A DNA stretch of 64,000 nucleotides from Trichoplax sp. H2. Taxonomy: Eukaryota; Placozoa; Uniplacotomia; Trichoplacea. The number at the start of each line of letters is the position of its first letter. Position 1 is the first letter of the stretch. The stretch covers positions 298,435 through 362,434 of the forward strand of contig NOWV01000072.1 in NCBI GenBank assembly GCA_003344405.1. Reading direction: 5' to 3'. The position numbers and the translations under genes are program-made. The notes under the pieces were generated by a model. It worked only from the letters and a program-made list of their open reading frames with translations. It was not told the DNA's origin and did not search any database. Below, one piece after another: positions 41,686 to 53,539 of the stretch.

Positions 41686-42799
41686 CTATGATAGTCAGAA
41701 TTGATAAAGACAATCCTTTAGTTTGCTATAGCTTGACGATGAAGGTTAAATTAAATCTATGATAAATGTAAAAAGCTGCAATAGCATATGAAACTATTTT
41801 TTTAAATCTATATTGAATTATTTACGTCATGTTCTCAACGTGTAAGCAAATATCACGTCATAAAAATATAAATTTAAAATTTCTAGTTTTCTAGGCTGTT
41901 GTTCACGGGGATATTTAGAAAACTCTAAAATTAAATTTACGATTACTATAGCCTATCTAATCATTTTTGTAGCCGCTTTATTATATGATTTTGAAGTTAA
42001 TTTAGTATAAATTTCAGGTTTAAACCATGAGCTTCATTTTATGTACATTATTAAAGCAACACTCAGGCCGTTTCTAACCTGGATCATGGAGCTGCTGATT
42101 TTATCAATCGCATGTAGCAGAACTGTTGAGAGCCAAATTTTAATTTTAGCTTTATCAGAATCGTACCTAGAATTCAATCACAAAAAGGCTGTAAGGTGCC
42201 GTATTAATTATATAAAGCATAGAAAAGAGTTTATAGTTCATATTAAAAAGTCGCATAAATTACGCACTATTGTTATATAGATTAGGAATGTTTTTTTGCT
42301 TAACAGTAACTAAAGTATTTCGTTACCTCTCCCAATGTAGACTATCAGATGTTGTCGATTAATCAGAATATTTAAATGAGATTTTGAAAACTGACGCCAA
42401 ATTATTTTAACTGAAATACTACAACTATAATTTCGCATATAAAGAACAAGATAAGGAGAAATAAAGCGACAATCTAATTTTTTAAATACGGCTTAAGGAT
42501 TCTTTAAGGTAAAAAAATATGAAATTATTTTAAAAGACAAGTTTAAGAGCAATAAGGATATTTTTTCCTTTTTATAGGCGATAGCATTTAAGAATGTAAG
42601 TGACTAGTTCTTAATTGTTTTTTACTGTAAAATCATAAATGCTGAAGTTTTAATTCCCATTATCTTGCTAAATAAAATTAATTGACAAAGTGAATGTGTC
42701 CGTAATCCGCTTAGAAGAATTAAAAATATTAAAATAAACTGAAGTTGAAGATAAACATACAGCTATCGGAAATATCTATTTCTTTTAGCCTATTGAAGG
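41686..42799. other. Intergenic or STAT 5' region, no recognised exon
   Basis: The missing first STAT exon(s) may lie here or further right. The open frame at 42041-42280 (+) has no family motif. Sequence is strongly AT-rich. Confidence 0.4.
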
Positions 42800-43165
42800 A
42801 GTGCTTTAGAATTCGGTTAATGACTAGTTTAATTTTGGTCAGCGCACTTTGACTGAAAGGGTATATTTCCGAATACTTTATTCAGTCCAATTACATCGTC
42901 TTGTAGAAGAAATAACTAACTGTAACCAATTACAAAGAGTTTTTAATATGCGCGTATCTTAGTCTTTATGCTCGCTGACAAAAATATTTTGATTAAGAGT
43001 TTGAGCACTGCAGGTGGTATAGCTTTGCCGATCATAATTAAAAGCTATTTTTCCGAAATAAATAAATTTGTTTGTCTGTAATCAATTGTCCGGTATGGCG
43101 CAATTAAAAGAGTGCGGCAGAGTTCAGTTAATGACTAGTTTAATTTTAGCAAGTGCGCTTTGATT
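42800..43165. repeat. Dispersed direct repeat pair 311 bp apart
   Basis: AGTTAATGACTAGTTTAATTTT with flanking GTGCGC/GCGCACTTTGA blocks occurs near 43,118; a near copy, with GGTTAATGACTAGTTTAATTTT, lies near 42,815. The pair suggests a third diverged tandem family with a ~311-bp period. Confidence 0.65.
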
Positions 43166-45909
43166 ATATACGATAGTGTAACTACTATAGTTTTCTTCCA
43201 AAATACGCTTGTTTAATTAATAGCGTATACCGTATCGGTCGATGAAAAGTCATATCTCTGTTTAACTTATTTTGGAATTAGAGAGAATTTGCTTGGAAAA
43301 TTCTGAAATAGCTTTGTTTCGGTTTTGCTGCAGTTGTCTGAACTATTAAAATTTACGGTAAATTTAATCAAAAGTGCAATTACTAAAAATTAAGTTTTCC
43401 TTCGATATGGTCAATCAAAATCAAGGATAGTTATTTTTAAGTTATGGAATAAAATTACAGTTATCTATTGCATATTATTATTCAAGGGAATACAGATGCT
43501 AATTTTAAAGTTTCTTAATGTCCAATATTTATAATTTCATTATTAGATTATTAGGCTTTGGAAATAAGTAGAAAAACAAAAAAGTATAACCGATAGAAAT
43601 CTTTAAATGGAGGATTAATCTGTCTAGCAGTAAGTATCTGATTATGGCTTGTGCTTATATTTCGTCGGTGAAAATTAAATCAATAATAGTTATTTTAATG
43701 TAAATACTTAGTAGTGTAACAAGCATTTAAATTAGGAGTTAAGTTTGATGACAGGTACCAATAATTTTTTACTGAGAATGGAAAAAACTGTAAATAGAGT
43801 ACTGTGAATTAAGATTTTTGTATGTCGGTGCTAGTTGAACGAAATAACACAAATTAATTTTCTTAGAGAACTGATTTTATCTACTTGTATCCAAATCGAG
43901 GGATAATTAGGATAGTTAAGTAAATAATGAATAAACTACTTTTACCGTGAATTTTACTACGCTCAAGTAAAATTAATGTTTGCAATACTGACAAAACCAA
44001 TTCTGGACTTAATCGTAATGAAAAAAGTTTATGCTAATAAATATTCTACAAAAATGGAATCTAATGCAATTACTTACGTATAAAGTGAAGGAGAAGAATG
44101 CTGAAACCATAGTAAAACTGCTTCCCTGTCTTGCTGAGTTACTATTTCGTTAAAATTAGCAGCAAAATCCTCAAGAAATTTGTAGATACAAGATAGGAAA
44201 TGAATGATACGAATTGGTATTTCCATCATCCCGCACACCTTCAATTAAATCAATTGAATCAGTCGTCTACCTTATATAAGGACTTGGATATATATTTATT
44301 TGCTAGTTGATGTTAACCTATTTCTTTCTTTATTCTATTGTAGCAAAATTTAATTGAAATGACAACTATTGTTTAACTTATGCCTTCAGGGCAATAAAAG
44401 TGAGTATCGATCGGTGACATTCCTTAACTTACTATATGATAGTCATTCAAGTCTATAAGGTATGTCAGTCCTAAATTGAATCTTTTCAATATTATTTAGA
44501 TAATTTTATTGTATAGTTAAGAGTGATAAAATAAAAGCGCCGCTTAATAGAAACAGTTTTATTAGAATTGAAAGTACTGCAATAAATAGGAGTGTAGAAC
44601 AAACAGGTTAGATTAAAGTATCCCATATCGAGATTAAGTAAGATTACGACGTAATATCGAGATTGGTGTCTAAAAGGATATAGATAATCGTAATCTAATG
44701 ATACCAATTGGGAAAAGAATTCCATGACATGACAATGATTGTCAATTTTAGGTGAATAAAATCTTTCAAGCATCTTTTGGGAAGTTGTAAAATAATCAAC
44801 ATATACGGAAGTAGCTATCACAAATGATAGGATATAAATATAGAGAAATTTTACCGCGTGTTCGTGATTGTTTACTATTAGAGCCAATTAACAATCAATT
44901 GATTATTCAATATATGCCTATATTTGTATTACAATATGAAGTTTTCTATTGGCTTACTAAGGAAATAGCAAGAAGGCCAAGATGCCGTTGGACTTGCTAG
45001 CTCGGAATAATTACATCAGTTAAGCCTAGTCGGATGAGTAGTGCTGAACTTATGGCGATAATATGAGATCAGCGTTGGACTAGGTCGATTTTACAATGGA
45101 GATTCATAGGAATAATCCTTCGGCTCTATTCTACCGGCAAATGGAGTAATTAGTTGATAGCTGTTTGCGTACAACTGGGTTAACCTGTAGTAGAGCTGTA
45201 TGCTGCTGCATAAGCTTGCATACAGCAAGAGGTATTGAAATGCGTGGGAAACTTTTTTTTATGCCGAAAAGTTTTAGATAACAGCGAACATCAATCCTAA
45301 ATTTTGTTTTAAACCGCTTCTTGAAGTTCTGATCATGTAGCATAGTATAGGCCGTCTAAAATCTCTCTATTCTATATCTAATGTATCCGCCATCACTATA
45401 GTGATCGCTCATCCTTCTTTGCCGGAATCGAAAGAAATTTTAAGAACTTTAAAGCTTATTCGACGCCATAATATTGTTTACTCTAAGATTGTTTGTTAGT
45501 AATCTGGATTGACTTAATCCATGTACTAACTAAGTATGAAAGTAGTAAAGATCAGTTTACGTTAGCATTTAGTTTCGTCAGTTTAATTTAGATTTATACT
45601 CTCGTAATTATTATGCATAAAATTTCAATTAGTGAACTGTACTATCAATGCTCGTATATCGAATATTGAAAACCATAAGCATAGTATAACCTTAATCAGT
45701 TCCTTAAGGTGCCAGAATTATGATGCGTTCATAATTACACCGAAATAATCTATTACCTCAAATCCTATCAAATACAAGTTGCAACATGAATTGGAGTCGT
45801 GTGTTGACTTATTAGCAATAAATACGAGCACATCTAATGAATTAGCAATAGTCCGTAACTAATATAGCATGGAACATTAATGAAAATAATCGAAAATCAT
45901 GACTTCCGA
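43166..45909. other. AT-rich gene-poor region
   Basis: Apart from the candidate exon at 44078-44229, I see no coding signal. The 131-codon open frame at 44492-44887 (-) is rich in Tyr, Ile, Phe and Ser as expected for random AT-rich sequence, and has no family match. Confidence 0.4.
44078..44229 (-). CDS. Candidate first coding exon, possibly of the STAT gene
   Basis: An ATG-initiated open segment of 50 codons ends at a strong donor (GTAAGT, minus strand) in phase 2. Composition (IHFLSCIYKFLEDFAANF, then QQDREAVLLWFQ) is helical and resembles a STAT N-domain only loosely. The phase does not join directly to the next STAT exon at 41635-41685 (phase 0), so at least one small exon would be needed between them. 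It may instead belong to another transcript. Confidence 0.3.
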
Positions 45910-47400
45910 TTAAGTCAAAAAGTGTCGTAATAAAAATAACGGTACGATTATTGTCGCTTGAAGAGGTTGGTGCTACTGATTGTAAAGTTATACGAGTATC
46001 CCAAGTTTAATTTTAACGTTTAGAATGCACTCGGAAATGATTTACTTTCTATCTTATTATCCATGTAATAGCATTGCCAAGAAGTCATATAGAATGAATA
46101 ATTGTAGCTAGGATAATAAAATAAATATTGATATAGTAAAAAATATTATAAACAAGAGCATTTTAATGTCGGTTTTCTGCTTTAATCTTGCCGAGTTGAT
46201 TCTTCTCGAGCTTTACATGTTTATAGCGGCTACCATAATTTCTTTTCCGCTAGAATCTAACCAATGAAGGAAGGTATGGCAAAAATTACTAAGAGTTTAA
46301 ATAGAATAGTTACCTCTGGTACATAATAAATATTGGTATAATAAAAAAATGTTAAAAGAGACTGGCGATATTTTTAATATGAGCTTTATATTACAGTCTT
46401 ATGGAGTTGATCTTCCCGATATTTGCCTTTCTGTAGTAACTGTTATAGTTTCTTTCTGGAAAAGATTTAGTAAGTGAGAGTACAACAAGCATGGTGAAAA
46501 TTCATATAATGAATAGCTACCCGCGTATCTGACGCAAAATAGGTATAGGAATAGTAGAAATTATTAGAAGAGACGGAAGGATATTTTAATGTCAATATTA
46601 TAGTCTTGTTGAGTAGATCCTTTCCAATAGTTGTATTACTACCGCAGTTATTGTATTTTCGTTTCAATAGAATCGAATAAGCAAAGGTACAACAAATATT
46701 GCGTCGAGCTTGTACAGAACAACAATACGTGTATCTAGTACGAAATAAATATTGGTATAAAAAAAATAGTAAAAGAGATTAAAAGGTATTTTAATAGGAA
46801 TTATCAATCCTTGACACTTCTATCTCTGTTGTCAACTAACTGTAAAATCTTTCTTGATATTCTCGATAGGGTCTAATAATTATATTTAAGGTTACAGTAA
46901 ATATCGCAAAGAGGCTACCAAGAATGAATAAATATTTGCTGCTCTATATCTAGCGATAAATAAGTATTTGTAGAATAAGATATATTGGAAGAGATTGATC
47001 GAGATTTTAATATAAATTTTCCATGATTATCTTTGCTGAGTTAATCATTTCTGCCATTGGTATCTCTTTAACGATTACTTTAGTATCATTCGCGAGAGGA
47101 TCTAATTAGTGAGGAAATATTAAGCTTTGAGAAGAATTTGTATAGAATAAATGACTACCGTATATTTAGGACAAAATTAAATAATTGTATAGTAAAAATA
47201 TGGAAAGAGATTAGACGATACTTGAATAAATTTATATTGATTATGATCTTATTCAGCTGGTTCTTTCTGATATTGCATCTCTATAGCGATTATCGTGATT
47301 TCTTCATAGACAGAATCGAATAGACGAGGGTACAATAGTGAACGCAAAGTAGGATTTCGTTCACAGTATCTAGGTGCTGAGCTGCCCGAAAGGATAAGCG
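45910..47400. repeat. Diverged satellite array, ~210-bp unit, about 6-7 copies
   Basis: The block AATAAATATTGGTATA and its variants recurs at about 46121, 46325, 46536, 46743, 46951 and 47169 (spacings 204-218 bp). It is followed each time by an AAAAGAGATT-like word, TTTTAATATNA, CTTGTTGAGTTGATC, TTTC and AGAATCGAATAAG variants, in fixed order. A weaker copy probably starts near 45910 and a last fragment follows 47380. Copies are perhaps 60-75% alike by eye, so the array is old. Confidence 0.85.
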
Positions 47401-48369
47401 TTATGGAGAAAATAGGGGAAATAGTTTGCTTGATCCATTAGCAGTTCCAATAACGCTTAAATTAATCTATAACTTGTTTAATGGAACACTTTTCTGCTAG
47501 CTCCATGTTTCGTCAACTGTATGGCATTCCACAATTTTAATTATCGTTGTAGTAGCCGAAGTCTTCAACGAGTCTCTACTTTGAAGATATCTTCCTGTAC
47601 TACTATTGAACTGTATATTATTTTTTGAGTTAAACAATTAATCTTTGCTCATATGTATGCCAGCAAAGGGGTAAAGTAAGCTTAAACTCGCTAAGTCAAC
47701 GTTAGTTCTGTAAACACTGTAGCTATCCAGACTTGGCTTTTGCTCATTAATCTTTACTTTGAATAATTAATGAACGTTGTTTATTGCGCTGAAATCATAG
47801 CGCAATCTTAAGTTTTCTGAATCTTTGCTCATATAAGCGTATAAAACTTAAAAAATAGAAAGATAGGCGTCGATTAGGACTAGTCTATTTCGTCTTAGCC
47901 AGACGAATGTTGATGGCTACCGCATTCAACTTTAACGCATTCGTTTCGGCTTTGAATCTACTATGTTCATGAAATGATTGACATTTTTAACCCAGTATGT
48001 TGGTCAGATGTGCTTGTATGTAGGCAATAAAATACGTATAGAGTAAAGCCTGCATTAATTAAAATGGCGACTTTCTGTCTTGCCAATAAAGAACTTTTTC
48101 ACCATTAAATTTACTTAATTGGATGATTTAATTCATTTGCTAAAGTAGATGTACAGTCTTACAATCTAACCTCCAAATGGGTGATGTATTTTGTGTGTGA
48201 GTTATGCACCAAAAATAATTTTTCGTTCACTTTAGTTTATTAACCTTAAAATAAAATTCGTTCGTTTACTAAAGCGCTTGTAAAGTCTTACAAATAATAC
48301 AGTTAGATTTCATTTTAATTTTAATTAGATTCTATGTTTTCATCTTAATTCCTACATTACAGTATGTCT
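47401..48369. other. Gene-poor sequence between repeat arrays
   Basis: ATCTTTGCTCATAT recurs at 47641 and 47821, hinting at another diverged ~180-bp tandem family. No coding signal. Confidence 0.4.
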
Positions 48370-48665
48370 ATGTAATTGGATGTATTCATAAACTATTCGC
48401 TTCTTGATCATGAACTACTGGTAAGGGATCGTCAGAAATAAATCCTATGTCTATGGACTTGTAGTACTACTTACATCATTCCATTGGATGCATTTATAGA
48501 CTATTCGTGCCTTGATCATGGACTACGAGTAGAAAACAGTCTAAAAATAAATTTTATTACTTTTCACTTGCAGTGATGCCACTTAAAATGATTTCATTGG
48601 ATGTATTTATAAACTATTTGTGTCCCGAGTCTCTCGACCACAGACTATCAATAAAAGACCTGTCT
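48370..48665. repeat. Tandem repeat, three copies of ~110 bp
   Basis: ATTGGATGTATTCATAAACTATTCG at 48376 recurs as ATTGGATGCATTTATAGACTATTCG at 48483 and ATTGGATGTATTTATAAACTATTTG at 48597. Each is followed by a TTGATCATGGACTAC-like word. Spacings are 107 and 114 bp. Confidence 0.8.
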
Positions 48666-50084
48666 TCTTCTGATGGCCCATGCCTTAACGGACTTCATTT
48701 TTTTACTTGCTTATCTGAATAAAATAGCTTGGCGTAAAGAAATTATTAAAGTTGTGATTGGAATAGTGTCATATAAAAAATCAGTAAATCGATTGATCAG
48801 TCATAGCTCAGTGGTTTTACCAAACCTCTCAAAGGTAAAGTGGAGTTAAAATTCATTTTTGATACCGTTTACCCCCTTTTTTTCTGGTAAAAGTTTCTTT
48901 AAATAATTTATCTTATTGATCACAGTAAACTGAATAGATTAGCATAGAAAATTTCAATCAGTTTTTTAATTTCCTTACAGTAAAAATAGATTCTCAATTT
49001 ATGGAAGAGTTTAATTTATTTTCTATAAAATGGAAAAGATTCTCTCGCTTTGTAAAGCCAATTTGCATATTGTCTATTTTGGAGAAACTCTTGACGTAAA
49101 AACTTATTCACACTATATTGAAGAGAAAATAGTTTTTAGTAAGCGGATACTTGTGGCTACTGGCGTCACAAACAATCGATTGCTATAGCATATTTACTTT
49201 CGACACCTTTAATAATTAACCCTTAAGGATAACAATAATATTTGATTTCATTTTATACTTGCTGATGGCTAATAAATTTGCGATTTCCGTTTCATTTACG
49301 GGTAAATGACGGCACGATTAATTAATTTTTCGATGTCATAACGAAAATAAATTACAAAATCAGAACATCAATAAAATTCATCGGCAATGAAAAGTCGAAA
49401 AACGATGCTGCTTGATTTTATTTATAAAAACACAATTCCAGGAGTGATCGAGAGGACTATGCAAAATGATTGATTTAAATGGCCAAGGTTTTCATCGCGC
49501 TAGGCTTCGGCCACGGATTTATGCCGTACGAGAATTATGGATAGTCATTTTAGGTACAGTATATTAAATTGAAATCAGGTCCCATCAACGAGAAGTAATT
49601 ATAATTCATATTTTGCGCTCATTTTTATGACTAGTATAAGTAATAATAGCAAGTGTGGACTCGTTTTAAGAGTAACTAGAAGACAGCATGAAGGATAAAG
49701 CCTTGCATCTTCCCAAAAATATTCTTCAAAATATTCATAACGAAAGATAGCGGACGATATCTATCGAAAATGAGGGAGATACTTTTAAGCAAGTAGTTGA
49801 ATCGGAAGGTTTCTATCGCGTATTTATGCCTTAAAGGTTTATCTTGCAATAATTCTATAATTCTATTTTAGGTTACAAATAACAACCAATTCACCAGAAT
49901 AGATTCAATATTAGTCAGCATTGAACAATTTTATTGCCCAAGGTTATACGCTTTAAACCGAAAGTTTCAATCTTAATCTTTCTCAAAACATCTTAAGAAA
50001 CTTTTACAATAATCCTTCCTATTACGCCTATGGCAGGCGCCATATTGTATAGATAGAAATACGCGATTGCGGAAATAGGCAGAT
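48666..50084. other. Gene-poor AT-rich sequence
   Basis: No convincing exon. A TAGCTCAGTGG word at 48811 resembles a tRNA A box, but the rest does not fold as a tRNA. Confidence 0.4.
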
Positions 50085-50330
50085 TTAAGGGGTTGCTCTT
50101 TATTCATTCCATATTCTCGCATGCCACTGTACGATAGCCATCTTATACTTTACTTCGAAACGAGAACATTTTGAAAGAGTTGAATTAAAAGAATATGTAG
50201 TGAACGTGGTTGCACTTTATTCATTTCATATTCTCGCATGCCACTGTACGATAGCCATTCTATACCTTACTTCGAAATGAATGCGTTTTCGCAAGAGTTG
50301 AATTTAAAGAATATATTATGACCGTGATCA
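50085..50330. repeat. Tandem duplication, 118-bp unit, two copies
   Basis: TATTCTCGCATGCCACTGTA at about 50,110 is repeated exactly at about 50,228, with GATAGCCAT and a TTACTTCGAAA word following in each. The copies differ at few positions, so this is one of the younger repeats in the block. Confidence 0.85.
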
Positions 50331-50509
50331 AGTTTCTGAAGGTGCTAAAATACAATTTCTTTGATAATTAGTTAGCACTTCATGCCGAGTTGTTCCTCCG
50401 TAATTAAAATTTTCTCCGTCATCCTTGCTACATTTTTCCTATCGAAATAGCTTTAGAAGTGCAGCCGTTATAGTATCCAGAAATACTCACTCTTCCTCTG
50501 CTTTATTAC

Positions 50510-51720
50510 TACCGGGATTGCCTTAAATTTATTTTAGAATAAATCAAAAGACCGATATAGTGGTTCTTACTAAATTAATTGCGTTGAGGCTTTTCTTAGG
50601 ATGAATTAAAAGGATTTAGTAGTTCTTACTACATGCATAGACTGCCTCAGAGCTTTTAGTTGAGTTAAAGAAAGATTAAATAGTTTTTACTTCCTAGCTT
50701 GCCTTAGAGCTTTTAAAATGAACTAAAGAAAGATTAAATAGTTTTTACTTCCTAGTTTGCTTTAGAGCTTTTAAAATGAACTAAAGAAAGATTTAATAGT
50801 TCTTACTTCCTAGATTGTCTGAGAATTTTTAGAATAAACAAACGGAAGATTTAGTAGTTCTTCCTAGATTGCCTTAGAGTTTTCGAAATCACTAAAGTAA
50901 GATTTAATAGTTCTTGCTACTTGGATAGCCTTAGGATTTTTAGAAATAACTAAAGAAAGATTAAGAGTTTTTACTATATAGATTGCCTTCGTGTTTTATA
51001 CTGAAAGAAAGATTGAATAGTCTTTGCTACTTAAATCGCATTTGAGTGATTTTAGAATGAACTTAAGAACGATTTTGATAGTCCTTACTACTTTGATAGC
51101 CTTTGAGTTATTTTAGAAGAAACTAAAGAAAGATTTTGATAGTCCTTACTACTACTTTGATAGCTTATGAGTTATTTTGGAATAAAGTAAAAGAAAAGCT
51201 TGGTAATCATTTCAGAATGAACTACAGAAAAATTTAGTAATCCTAACTACTTTGATTTACTTTTAAGTTATTTTGAAATGAAGTAAAAGAAAAACTTGGT
51301 AATCATTTCAGAATGTACTACAGAAAAATTTAGTAATCCTAACTACTTTGATTTGCTTTTAAGTTATTTTGGAATGAAGTAAAAGAAAAACTTGGTAATC
51401 ATTTCAGAATGTACTACAGAAAAATTTAGTAATCCTAACTACTTTGATTTACTTTTAAGTTATTTTGGAATGAAGTATAAGAAAAACTTGGAAATCATTT
51501 CAGAATGTGCTACAGAAAAAAATTAGCAATCCTAACTACTTTGATTTACTTTTGAGTTATTTTAGAATAAAATAAAAGACTTAGTGTAGCCCTTATTACT
51601 TAGATCGCTTTTGAGTTATTTTAGAATGAACTAAAAGAAAAACTTGGTAATCTTTTTAGAATGAAGTAAAGAAAGAATGAGTAGTTCTAACTGCTTAGAT
51701 GGCTTCTGAATTTATTTTAG
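50510..51720. repeat. Tandem repeat array, ~60-bp unit grading into ~96-bp higher-order unit
   Basis: At 50.5-51.1 kb a ~60-bp unit repeats: GCCTTAGAGCTTTT, AAAATGAACTAAAGAAAGATT, then TAGTTTTTACTTCCTAG. From 51.18 kb the array changes to a 96-97-bp unit (starts about 51,180, 51,276, 51,372, 51,469) carrying AAAGAAAAACTTGGTAATC, AGAATGTACTACAGAAAAAT and TTAGTAATCCTAACTACTTT. The longer unit looks like a fusion of two diverged short units. Its copies are nearly identical, so this part expanded more recently. Confidence 0.9.
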
Positions 51721-52968
51721 ACTTTGTCGTCTTTGAGTTACTTTAGGCTTAGTAGCCTTCTACTTGGATTTTCTTTGAGTATTTTGGGAATGAAATTTGA
51801 TAATTTCAAAATTTTTAATTGGTACGGTTGTGGATTAGTATCATGGAAATACTCATTTTTGCTCTACTATTACCTATTACCGGATACTACTGAAAAGGAG
51901 CATGTAGGAGTTGCTTTTAAGCTGAAATTCCGATGCTCTGCCATTTTAAATACAGTACAAGGAGAGTTTACAGAACGATACACGTGGAAGACATACAGGC
52001 TGATTTATAACTATTTTTGCAATTAGTCTGCGTTACGTCAATGCAATTTTCTTTTCGTTCCACGTATGCGAAAGAGACGGAGATGCTGCATTTTGAAGAT
52101 GGCAAAATTGCTATTCTTATTTCTTCAGTAATTCAATAATACGCGCATAGTTATTCATCTACATACGATGCAGTGATATTGTCGTAGCTACCAGTATGTT
52201 ATTTTACTATTTATGCAGATCGAATGAAAAGTATTATGCCTATAATGTTGGAAAATAATTATCGATAGTTTATTCTTACGGAATTTTAGTAATAAGAGGC
52301 TAAGCTTTCATGCTGTGAGACCTCAACAGTTCGATATTATTAATAGCACGTAGATGTACTAAAGCCATTTGCTAGTATAATATGGTTTTAATTTTGTAGG
52401 TATAAATATATTTAAAGCAGCGTTATTATACAAGAGTAATCGAGTACTGCAACATTTTATAACCGTAACTACCGATTGAAAATGATTCCATTAGAAACAT
52501 AATCCCTGCCGCTTTACCATGGACTCATTATTACGGTAGTCATCCATGGCTTTCGATTTTATCATTGAATACACAGCATATACAGTACAAGATACAAGGT
52601 GCAGTCCATATGAAGTAGAAAGTCAGAGGATAGTAATAGGCAAGTTATAAAATTGATCAAAACGGAAGCTATACTAAAAATTCAGAGTAGCTGAGCCACG
52701 ACTAGTGGAATGGATCCATTGATGAAATCGACAAATGCGGAAAGCGCAGTGATTCAAGTTTACTCGTCAGTGAGTTTCATCGGTATCTAACACTGATATT
52801 CTACCCTAGCATAACCGTCCACTTCATCTTGATAGCTGTTGCTTAGGATAATAATCTAATTTTGTGGAAACACTTACAGTGACCATAAATACAGCATGAA
52901 TCAGTACTACCAATACATTTGAGAATAAAAATTTGTAAAAGTATACAAGAAAACTGTCCGAAAATGGC
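51721..52968. other. Intergenic sequence after the repeat array
   Basis: The 100-codon open frame at 51724-52026 (+) begins inside the repeat array and has no family match. No other feature seen. Confidence 0.4.
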
Positions 52969-53524
52969 TTATTCATTGTTGGCTTCTTCATCAACTTCCG
53001 TAAGCGTTGGTGCTTTATAATTAGGTAGTAGCCCTAAGTAAAAGAAGTGATTTTAAAATATTCAACTGAGTAAAACATGGTCTCATTTGGAATTGAAAGT
53101 AGTCGTTGTTGACCAACCTTCAGCCCTAGAGCGTTTAATCGCTTTTAGAACTTTGCGATGTTGCTTTGCACATAAACCTACATCCAGTGTTAGAAGTGGT
53201 GATTAGCTATTGCAATACTCAATCTAGTAACATGGTTAAAAAGAAAGGATTGTAATTTAGGATGAAATGACTACAAAGATTGATTGGGGAGTGATATTTA
53301 CCTGTTTTTCGTTTTCCATAAATCCTACCTTCATCCGATATAAATTGCTTCAACAATAAGACATCCTAAAGATAAATTAATAATAAAAAGGATTGATTTG
53401 TTTCATGCTGTCTCTCCAATTGGTTTCTTTCTTTTTTTTCCATCAAAATTGAAGGTCCTAGTATTACCTTATATCCGAAGTTTTTAATGTTATTACGACA
53501 AATTGGACAGCCATGATTTTGCAT
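52969..53524 (-). CDS. MRPS18A: Mitochondrial ribosomal protein of the bS18 family, 4 exons
   Basis: Structural protein of the mitochondrial ribosome. Exons 53468-53524 (up to 53539 if the frame continues), 53302-53365, 53118-53177 and 52969-53033 join in frame to 81 residues, the usual length of a bacterial S18. Family signature: zinc-type GCPICRNNI, then DVLLLKQFISDEGRIYGKR, KTGLCAKQHRKVLKAIKRSR and the end GLLPNYKAPTLTE. The GCPIC and GLLPN words recall MRPS18A (mL66) more than MRPS18C, but the C-terminal extension of MRPS18A is absent. The Met at 53524 gives a complete S18 domain without a mitochondrial presequence; the frame stays open upstream to a possible acceptor at 53540, so a 5' exon with the targeting signal may exist. 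Confidence 0.82.
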
Positions 53525-53539
53525 TTTCTCTCTCGTTTC

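Noticed and set aside
44492-44887. 131-codon minus-strand open frame
   Set aside because: Composition is that of random AT-rich DNA (Tyr, Phe, Ile, Ser) and no splice or family context supports it.
48795-48880. tRNA-like sequence (TAGCTCAGTGG with a GGAGTTAAAATTC word downstream)
   Set aside because: It matches the A box and loosely the B box, but I cannot form an acceptor stem or anticodon arm; at most a tRNA-derived relic.
45910-51720. CRISPR-like array
   Set aside because: The whole unit repeats with no variable spacers, units are long and diverged, and the DNA is eukaryotic.
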